Shown here in pieces: positions 18,164 through 25,400 of a stretch of DNA of 64,000 nt. This DNA is from Bacteroidota bacterium (lineage in GTDB: Bacteria > Bacteroidota > Bacteroidia > Flavobacteriales_D > Crocinitomicaceae): assembly GCA_030148165.1 (NCBI GenBank), contig JASBTZ010000003.1, forward strand, positions 558,001 to 622,000, read 5' to 3'. A model generated the notes under the pieces. The model worked only from the letters and a program-made list of their open reading frames with translations. It was not told where the DNA came from and searched no databases. A program made the translations under genes and the position numbers. Positions within the stretch are counted from its first letter, which is position 1. Each line of letters begins with the position of its first letter.

Positions 18164-19321
18164 ATGAAAACATCTTTACTTAAAATTGGACTTCTCGGAA
18201 TCGTTCTGATTAGCCTGAATTCTTTTGCTCAACAGGTTATGAACGGAAGTTTTGAAACCTGGGGTGCGTCAAACACATACACATTAAATGATCCTCAGAA
18301 TTGGGGAACGCTGAATTTTGACGCAGTTGGCTTACCTCAAACATCATATGAGTCAACAGCGAGTCCATTCCACGGTACAAAAAATGTCAAAATGGAAACT
18401 ATGACTGGTCACGGTGCTCTTGGAATTGACGATACAATTGGAGGAGCGATATTCTATAATGGAGATCCTTTTGTTTCACTTGCAAGTCCATATGCAGGTA
18501 GACCACGCTCAATCGCGTATAATTATAAAAGCAATATAGTTAATTCAGATACTGCATGGATATTCCTAGCACTAACCAAATGGAATGGTTCCGCACAGGT
18601 TACGGTAGGAGAAGCTTTATCTTATATAACATCTACTACCACGAGCTGGACATCTGAGAATCTTCAAATAAATTACTATTCAGGTCAAATGCCGGATTCG
18701 ATACTCTTTGTTGCACAATCTAGTGCAGGATCATGGCCATTTTACCTTAGCACCTATCCGGCACAGCCGGGAACTTCGCTGGAAATGGATGCAGTAACTA
18801 TCTGTGATTCCATCATTGCCAGCTTCACGGAAACCGTGAATGGAGGAACTGCAGACTTTACTGAAACTACATCTGCGACAGGAATGGAGTCACTACTTTG
18901 GGACTTTGGAGATGGAAATACTTCAACGTCATCTTCTCCTTCACACACCTATGCTACCAATGGAAGCTATCCAGTGAGCTTAACAGTTACCGATAGCTGT
19001 GGAAACGATACGACTATTACAAATAACGTCACTATCAGCACAATTGGTCTCGCTAGCCTATTCAAGGCGAACAGCACGGTCTCAATCTATCCTAACCCGA
19101 CTTCGGGACTCGTAAATATTGATTTTGCAATAAACGATGTTCAAGAGATCAGTGTTGTAATTAGCGATATTACAGGACGTGAGATCACTACTTTATTTCA
19201 TGGAGAGACTGCATCAGAACAACTTTCTTTTGATACAAACAATTTGAATTCAGGCTCTTATTATATCCAAATAAGATCTGCCGAAGGTGGAGTTATTATG
19301 AAGAAGCTGATCATTCAGTAA
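18164..19321 (+). CDS. Secreted PKD-domain protein with T9SS sorting domain
   Basis: Signal peptide (residues 1-22, ending NSFAQ). Residues about 25-215 form a beta-sandwich domain (NGSFETWG ... YTLNDPQNWG ... SYESTASPFHGTKNVKME), the PCMD/carbohydrate-binding-like layout seen in surface proteins of Bacteroidota. A PKD domain follows (about 225-290; WDFGDGNTSTSSSPSHTYATNG is its core, with the WDFGDG signature). The C-terminal 75 residues (VSIYPNPTSGLVNIDF ... GSYYIQIRSAEGGVIMKKLIIQ) form a type A T9SS sorting domain. The gene is monocistronic with its own terminator. Likely a surface or secreted binding protein; the ligand is unknown. Confidence 0.82.
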   Translation: MKTSLLKIGLLGIVLISLNSFAQQVMNGSFETWGASNTYTLNDPQNWGTLNFDAVGLPQTSYESTASPFHGTKNVKMETMTGHGALGIDDTIGGAIFYNGDPFVSLASPYAGRPRSIAYNYKSNIVNSDTAWIFLALTKWNGSAQVTVGEALSYITSTTTSWTSENLQINYYSGQMPDSILFVAQSSAGSWPFYLSTYPAQPGTSLEMDAVTICDSIIASFTETVNGGTADFTETTSATGMESLLWDFGDGNTSTSSSPSHTYATNGSYPVSLTVTDSCGNDTTITNNVTISTIGLASLFKANSTVSIYPNPTSGLVNIDFAINDVQEISVVISDITGREITTLFHGETASEQLSFDTNNLNSGSYYIQIRSAEGGVIMKKLIIQ

Positions 19322-19338
19322 CTTTTTAAATCGGATTG

Positions 19339-19364
19339 AAAGGGAGCGCACGCTCCCTTTTTTT
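19339..19364 (+). terminator. Rho-independent terminator
   Basis: Stem AAAGGGAGCG (19339-19348) / CGCTCCCTTT (19351-19360) with a two-base CA spacer (loop widened to four in practice), then T to 19364. It ends the PKD T9SS gene. Confidence 0.85.
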
Positions 19365-19396
19365 ATGCGGATTATATTCATTCACATGCAAAGCTG

Positions 19397-19404
19397 TATT
19401 TTTG
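19397..19404 (+). promoter_or_regulatory. -7 promoter box of the ferredoxin gene
   Basis: TATTTTTG, a perfect TANNTTTG box, ends six bases before the ATG at 19411. No matching -33 TTG is visible. If used, the transcript would be leaderless or nearly so, and it argues against translation from the TTG at 19336. Confidence 0.35.
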
Positions 19405-19410
19405 TGGCAT

Positions 19411-19638
19411 ATGGTGATCATTACACATCAGAGAGAGAAATGTATTGGCTGCAACTATTGTGTTGAGTTAGCCTATCAGCGATGGCGTATGTCTAAGAAA
19501 GACGGTAAAGCTACCCTCCTCGGTGGTGAGAATAAAAAGGGTTTCCATACGGTTCGTGTAGATGATGAAGAGTATGAGTCGAATAAGAAGGCCGGAGAAG
19601 CTTGTCCGGTGAACATCATCAAGGTCAAAAAGATCTAA
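19411..19638 (+). CDS. Mono-cluster [4Fe-4S] ferredoxin
   Basis: Small cytosolic electron carrier, 75 aa from the ATG at 19411 (a longer frame opens upstream inside the terminator and is not plausible). Ligands: CIGCNYC (Cys11, Cys14, Cys17) and the distal Cys in EACPVNII near the C-terminus, the arrangement of Pyrococcus/Desulfovibrio-type single-cluster ferredoxins. In those proteins a second Cys pair forms a disulphide (CxxxCP after the cluster, and one mid-protein); here the first is replaced (VELAYQRW), so the disulphide is absent. All four cluster ligands are Cys. Convergent with mpl, the two coding regions overlapping by four bases. The redox partner is unknown. Confidence 0.8.
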   Translation: MVIITHQREKCIGCNYCVELAYQRWRMSKKDGKATLLGGENKKGFHTVRVDDEEYESNKKAGEACPVNIIKVKKI

Positions 19639-20990
19639 TTTGTTAGCTCTTTGCCGAGTTCATCGTAATCGATTCCATCGAAATTTCCGGAAGACATCAT
19701 TAACAGAACGGCATTATCCCAATCCTGAGACCGTATAAAATCAAGTACCTCAGCCGTCTCGTTCAATACAGTTATTCCTCCCCCAAAGCCATTATAAACC
19801 AGCTCTTTGCTAATCGGTTCCAGTTTCTTATGGGCTACTACTTCCGGACTAAAATAAACAACAGCCTCATCGGCGTCTTTCATGGCATTCTCATATTGAG
19901 GTAGAAACTCCTTCTTCAAAGAAGAAAACGTATGCAGTTCCATGCAGGCTACGAGTTTGCGATCAGGATATTGTTCTTTTACTGCGGCTGTAGTCGCCTT
20001 TAATTTGGATGGCGAATGCGCAAAATCTTTGTACATAACAAAGCCCTCAGATTCAACGACTTTCTGTAGCCTCTTCCCTGCTCCTGTGAAACCTTTCATT
20101 GCTTTAAAGAAGCTCGCAGGTTCAATCCCTATTGCCTGCGCAATTCGCATGGCCCCCATAAGGTTCTGTAAATTATGTGCTCCAAATATTTGCAGGGGAT
20201 ACGAACTTCCATCGAAGGTGAGCTCGGTGCCATTCGGGGTTGTAGTATAAGAGGGTGTTTGATAAGGAACGGTTTGAATCTTATCCGCATATTTTTCTCC
20301 AAGCGCTTTTACCTCAGGATCTTCTTCATTGTAGACCAATGTTCCATCCGGCTCGATTAGATCACAGAAAATATCGAACTGCTCGACATAGCCTTCGAAG
20401 GTTGGAAAGACATTGATGTGATCCCAGGCAATTCCACTGATGATCGCGACATTCGGTCTGTACAGGTGAAATTTTGGACGTCTGTCAATAGGCGAGCTAA
20501 GATATTCATCCCCTTCCAGGATCATGATATCAGCGTCATCCGTGATCTTTACCATACAATCGTAGCCCTCTAACTGCGCTCCGACCATGTAATCGACATT
20601 GAGGCCAATTTGATTGATAGCATGCAGTAGCATAGAAGTTATGGTTGTTTTCCCATGAGAACCACCTATAACCACTCTCGTCTTATTCTTTGATTGCTCA
20701 TAGAGGTATTCCGGATAAGAGAAGATCGGCAGACCAAGTTCTTTCGCGCGTAACAGTTCTGGATTATCTTCACGAGCGTGCATTCCGAGTATCACTGCGT
20801 CTAAGTCATCGGTAATCCTGCCAGCAGACCAGCCAATATCTGATGGCAATATTCCCTCTCTATCCAAACGCGAACGGGAAGGCTCAAAGATCTCATCGTC
20901 CGAACCTGTAACTTCCATCCCTTTGCGACTTAAAGCGATCGCAAGGTTATGCATGGCGCTGCCACCAATGGCTATAAAGTGAACTTTCAT
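19635..20990 (-). CDS. mpl: UDP-N-acetylmuramate:L-Ala-gamma-D-Glu-meso-DAP ligase (Mpl-like)
   Basis: Mur-ligase family enzyme, 451 aa, that reattaches recycled tripeptide to UDP-MurNAc in peptidoglycan recycling. N-terminal Rossmann domain MKVHFIAIGGSAMHNLAIAL with the GSDDEIFEPSRSRL block; ATP loop GGSHGKTTITSMLLHA (about residues 106-121); central LEGDEYLSSPIDRRPKFHLY, which distinguishes Mpl from MurC; and C-terminal domain containing KDFAHSPSKLKATTAAV with the DHxHxP-equivalent Ala-His-Ser-Pro. The start overlaps by one base the stop of the upstream membrane protein gene. Known members prefer tripeptide but accept tetra- and pentapeptide. Confidence 0.9.
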   Translation of the reverse strand: MKVHFIAIGGSAMHNLAIALSRKGMEVTGSDDEIFEPSRSRLDREGILPSDIGWSAGRITDDLDAVILGMHAREDNPELLRAKELGLPIFSYPEYLYEQSKNKTRVVIGGSHGKTTITSMLLHAINQIGLNVDYMVGAQLEGYDCMVKITDDADIMILEGDEYLSSPIDRRPKFHLYRPNVAIISGIAWDHINVFPTFEGYVEQFDIFCDLIEPDGTLVYNEEDPEVKALGEKYADKIQTVPYQTPSYTTTPNGTELTFDGSSYPLQIFGAHNLQNLMGAMRIAQAIGIEPASFFKAMKGFTGAGKRLQKVVESEGFVMYKDFAHSPSKLKATTAAVKEQYPDRKLVACMELHTFSSLKKEFLPQYENAMKDADEAVVYFSPEVVAHKKLEPISKELVYNGFGGGITVLNETAEVLDFIRSQDWDNAVLLMMSSGNFDGIDYDELGKELTN

Positions 20991-21346
20991 TATTTACGCT
21001 TCATTAGTACCCTCACCTCAAATATATTAGGTACCACTAAAAATACCACTCCAATGTCTGCAATGAGGTTATAAGTCTCAACCGTATTTTCATCAATGAA
21101 AAAATTTGGGATCATAATTGCCGCCAATCCTCCATAATAGATCCAGTCCCACCAATTCTGCTGTTTTGTAATATATCGCCTTGCGATCTGAATCAAAATA
21201 TATCCGAGTGCCAGTAACATGACATATACCGGTATGTTTTTCATTGAATCGTAATCTGAATGGGTCCAGAAATAATAAATGATCACTCCGCTTACTCCCA
21301 ATGAAAGTAGCACGAGCGTTGTTAAGATCGCTTTTGATTGTTTCAT
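20990..21346 (-). CDS. Small membrane protein (118 aa), function unknown
   Basis: Four predicted transmembrane segments: ILTTLVLLSLGVSGVIIYYFW (6-27), IPVYVMLLALGYILIQIA (39-56), WDWIYYGGLAAIMIPNFFI (67-85) and YNLIADIGVVFLVVPNIFEV (92-111). Aromatic and basic residues flank the helices (KQQNWW). I do not recognise the family. Its stop overlaps the mpl start by one base, so it is co-translated with mpl and may be connected with envelope functions, which is inference only. Starts at the ATG 21344-21346, 78 bases after apbE. Confidence 0.6.
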   Translation of the reverse strand: MKQSKAILTTLVLLSLGVSGVIIYYFWTHSDYDSMKNIPVYVMLLALGYILIQIARRYITKQQNWWDWIYYGGLAAIMIPNFFIDENTVETYNLIADIGVVFLVVPNIFEVRVLMKRK

Positions 21347-21424
21347 GAAAGCAATTTAGAAAGAATCCGATCATGACTGACAATGCGCAGATCGATTTAC
21401 TCACAGTCGATTGCTGATAATGCG

Positions 21425-22477
21425 TTATTCTGCCTCTAAGTCCCGGAAAAGTTGATTCGATGCATATTCCATCTCCCCTTTGTCATTCGAATAGATTAAA
21501 TAGACACCCAGATCAAGATTATTGTTCTCCAGAAATTGCAGCGTTTTGTCAACACCGAACACCATGAAGGCGGTCGCATAAGCATCTGCATCCATACAGT
21601 TGTCAGCTATAACTGTTGCACTAAGAAGTGAGTGCTGCACGGGAAAACCGGTCTTGGGATTTAGGGTATGTGCGTAGCGAATACCGTCTTTCTCATAGAA
21701 CTTGCGATAATTTCCACTGGTAGCCACCGCCTTATTAGAAACTGACACAATGTTATCTATATTTCGATCCAGGTTTTCGTTAGCCGGCGAATCGATGCCA
21801 ATACGCCAATCGGAATTTTCCGCATTCTTTCCGGACACATAAACCTCTCCGCCAATTTCAATGTAGTAATCCTGATACCCCTTACTCTTCAGAAAATCAC
21901 TGACAACGTCAACAGCTAAACCCTGAGCGATCGCGTTGAAATCAAGTTTGAAATGAGCTGTAAACTTCTTAACAATGATTGTATCTCCGTTAAACCAGAT
22001 ACGATGATGTCGATTTTGTTCGAAGGAAATGTATTGCATTAAGGAATCAACCTGGTCCTTTTCCAAGGGTGTTTCCAGATCATTCATAAACCCCCAGCCT
22101 TCAACCAGTGGATAAACAGAAGGATCGAATGCTCCGCCTGTTAAGGTATATATCTCGAGGGCGCGATCGTAACATCGTTTGAAGTACCCTGTGGTATCAA
22201 TTATACTGATAGAATCCTGAGCTGCATTAATGCGACTAATAACACTCGTATCGATGTACGTGGATAATACCTGATCGAATCTAGCAAACAAGGCATTTAG
22301 ATCACGGTTAGTTACCGGATCGGCTGTGTTAATTAAAGTAACCTGGTATGTTGTACCCTGTGTGTACCCCTGAAGGATTTCTTTGGGACGGTTAACGCTT
22401 GTACAAGCGCTAAGAATGAATATGGAATTAATAATGGCGCTCCAGTGAAGGATCCTGCGTTTCTTTGTTCCAAACAT
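21425..22477 (-). CDS. apbE: FAD:protein FMN transferase (ApbE), lipoprotein
   Basis: Periplasmic or outer-leaflet flavinylating enzyme that moves FMN from FAD to a Thr/Ser of target proteins such as NqrB/NqrC, RnfG and FMN-binding domain proteins. From the ATG at 22477 the protein is 350 aa with a lipoprotein signal ending in the lipobox LSAC (Cys25). Conserved blocks: GTTYQVTL, the DPSVYPLVEGWGF segment, LDFNAIAQGLAVD, the YYIEIGGEVYVSG stretch, the ATSGNYRKF block with AHTLNPKTGFP, and DAYATAFMVFG with the Mg2+-binding Asp. The longer frame starting at 22546 lacks a signal peptide and lies wholly inside the neighbour. The start overlaps the 3' end of the giant repeat gene by 50 bases. The flavoprotein target is not in this window. 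Confidence 0.9.
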   Translation of the reverse strand: MFGTKKRRILHWSAIINSIFILSACTSVNRPKEILQGYTQGTTYQVTLINTADPVTNRDLNALFARFDQVLSTYIDTSVISRINAAQDSISIIDTTGYFKRCYDRALEIYTLTGGAFDPSVYPLVEGWGFMNDLETPLEKDQVDSLMQYISFEQNRHHRIWFNGDTIIVKKFTAHFKLDFNAIAQGLAVDVVSDFLKSKGYQDYYIEIGGEVYVSGKNAENSDWRIGIDSPANENLDRNIDNIVSVSNKAVATSGNYRKFYEKDGIRYAHTLNPKTGFPVQHSLLSATVIADNCMDADAYATAFMVFGVDKTLQFLENNNLDLGVYLIYSNDKGEMEYASNQLFRDLEAE

Positions 22478-25400
22478 GCTGAAGACTTGATTGTCCGTTC
22501 TTAGTATATGTAATTCCGTGAAGCGTCTGCGTTCGAATGTATACATCCGCGTGCCCTTCTCTCACAACTATTCTTCGCGTGATGAATGCCACAACGATTC
22601 CGTTCTGATCTTTGCGGGTAAAGTTTTCCTGACTCACACCTTCAGGATATTCTGATCCAAGTTCATTTGGTACTCGAGACTGTGGTCCCGGAGTTGCGTC
22701 CACATCACCTATCTGCTCTGCGGTTTCATAGTGCTTTTCCTTTTCACCGATATTTCGATCTGCATTGTTTGCATCGATGGTACGTGTCATGTCCTTCAGG
22801 TTCTCCGCATTTTCCTCGTTCTTATCCTTCTCTTCTATTGTATTGGACTCAACATCTGTATACACATGATCAATCCTTTTCTTCACATTGAGACGTTCCT
22901 CTTCATCGGATTTATTATCTGCTTCGTAATCTACACGCGCTTTTTTATCCATCATTTCAACGTATTCGATCTTCTTTGCTAAAGCTTCGTCTGCTTTTTC
23001 ATTGATCTCACCGTTGGTTTTTACCTCTTCATTGATTGCCCCTTTATTAGTCACATACTTCTCGTGCTCATCCTTACTGTACTCGTATTCCGCATCAGCC
23101 AACGCCTTGTTATTTGCCTTGATTATCTCTGTACTTTCTTTACGATTCTCATCGCGACCTTCTGAATCATCTCTGATCATTAGCTTAATATCCGCAAGTT
23201 CCTGATCTGTTTTCTGTAAATGGGCTTCTTTATCGTCTATTATCTCTCTATCAGTATTGTTCACACGTTCTTTCACGTCCACCAGAGCCGTATTGTTTTT
23301 ACCTGCTATTCTAGCGTCTTCTGCTGACTTCTCTTCGACGTTCAGTTCAATCTGACGTAGTTGATCTTTGTTTTGCAATAAAGTTTCGTGCTTAGACTTT
23401 CCGCGTTCATTGTTCATCTCAGATATTTCCTTCTCTTTAGCAATCAGAATCTGATTCGCCTCTTCTCGCTCCTCAACGTCGTCCTTCGTGTTTTCGCTTA
23501 CTTCGCGGTGAACATCTTTTATTTTCTGATCGGAAGTAACGTTCAGATTGTGGTCACTCTTAACGCGATCACTGGTCTCTATAGCTTGCTCCGTATTGTA
23601 TGCAGTCATGATCTCCGTGTTTTCAGCATACACATTGATGTCTTCTCCGTACTCAAGCGCAACTTCTTTATTAACCACGTCTAGCATAACCTGATCTGAA
23701 ATATTCTCATTGCGCTCATAGTTAATATCATTTCTGAAATCTTCCTGTAGTTCTGATTCCGCTTTTCTAAGGGCCTCAGCGATTGCTTGTTGATTCAGAT
23801 CTGCCTCACCAGCATCACGTGAAATCTTCATGTGCTCTTTATAGATCTCATTCGAAGTATTATAATGATCAGCTGTTTTCTCTCTGGTCATTTCTGTTTC
23901 AGCATCATGTATGTTACCGTACTGTGTACGTAACTGATTCCCTTTCAATAGTTTCAGGTCGGCCTCTGACTTAGCCAAAATAAACTCACCATCCATTACG
24001 GTATTATCGAATGGATCTCCTAAGTCTTCCAAATCCGCAGAGTTCATCACAACCGGGTTTAGGATCGCATCTATTTCATCCAATTTCTTTTGTGGATATG
24101 GATCTGTAGGCATGATATTAAGTGCGCGCTTGTAGTAATCAGATGCCTTTTTCCAATCCTTTAAATTAAAGTTCTTATCGGCTGCCGCAATGATTTTGTT
24201 ATATTGCTCACGAGCTTCATCTATACCCTGATCTTTAGCTCGGCGAACACATTCTTCGATGCGCTGCTGAGCATATGTGCTTAACGGATCTACTGAAAGT
24301 GCCTGCTGATAAGCCTGCTTTGCTTCCATATATTTCTTTTCATTGAATAGGTTGTCGGCTTTTTTAATCAAAGCATTAAACGCATTTTTCTTACCTATTT
24401 CTTCCGCTTCTTTATTGGCTAGATCATCTAAAATCTGCTGAATCTCCTTTATCTTATTCTCAGCAGCCAGGTCACCCGGTTTAGCTGAAAGTGCATTTTG
24501 GAATTCACTCAAAGCTTGCTCATAGCTTTCCTTGCTCTGATAGTCATTTCCTTTAGCCATGTACTCAGCGTACAATTGATTCATCAGTTCCGCATTCTTT
24601 TCAGCAGCGATTCGATCTTTAATTTCGGCGATCTTATCCTTCGGCAGTTGTTCTTCCGGTTTTTTAGCACTAGCACCTTCATAAGCAGTTATAGCCTCCT
24701 TATAATTCTTAGTAGCCGCCAGGTCATCACCCTTTTTCAATAGCTCCTTGTATGCCTCATCAATTTGTCGCATACGAGTTATCTCTTCAATTAATTGATC
24801 AGGTCTTGGATCATCAGGTTTCAAGGTCTTAGCTCTTTTCGCTAACTCAGTCGCTCGATCGAAGTCTCCTTCGTTCATTTTGTTCTCTGCAACGGTTAAA
24901 ATTTTCTCATATTCCTTGTTTGCTTCACCTTTTTGCTGTTCACAACGCTTCGCTTCATTTGCTTTATCCACCGGAGCTTGCTCTGTTGGCTTCAAGGCCA
25001 GCGCCTGATTAAAGATATCAATAGCCTCAAGACACTTGTCCGACTCCATTAACTGGTCTCCCTGCGCCATCAATTCATTATACTGCTTATCAATCTCAGC
25101 TTGTTCAGCTTGCTCATTGGCTATCAGCCTTTCTACTTCCGCAATCTTGTCTTTTGGCAACTGCTCTGTAGGTTTAATGTTTCCAGCCTTTTTATATGCT
25201 TCGATTGCTCCCTTGTAGTCATTATTAGACTTCAATTCATCTCCTTCAGCGATGGCATTGTTGTAATCTTTTTCTTGTTGCTGCTGATCTGCATTAGCTT
25301 GGATTATACCTTTAAGCTCTGCTATTTTATCTTTTGGAAGTTGCTCGCTCGGTTTCAAATCAGAAGCTTCCTGATATTTATCAACCGCTCCATTTAAGTC

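Noticed and set aside
22478-22546. Upstream start of apbE at 22546
   Set aside because: The 23 extra residues have no signal peptide and lie inside the giant gene; the start at 22477 gives a clear lipoprotein signal.
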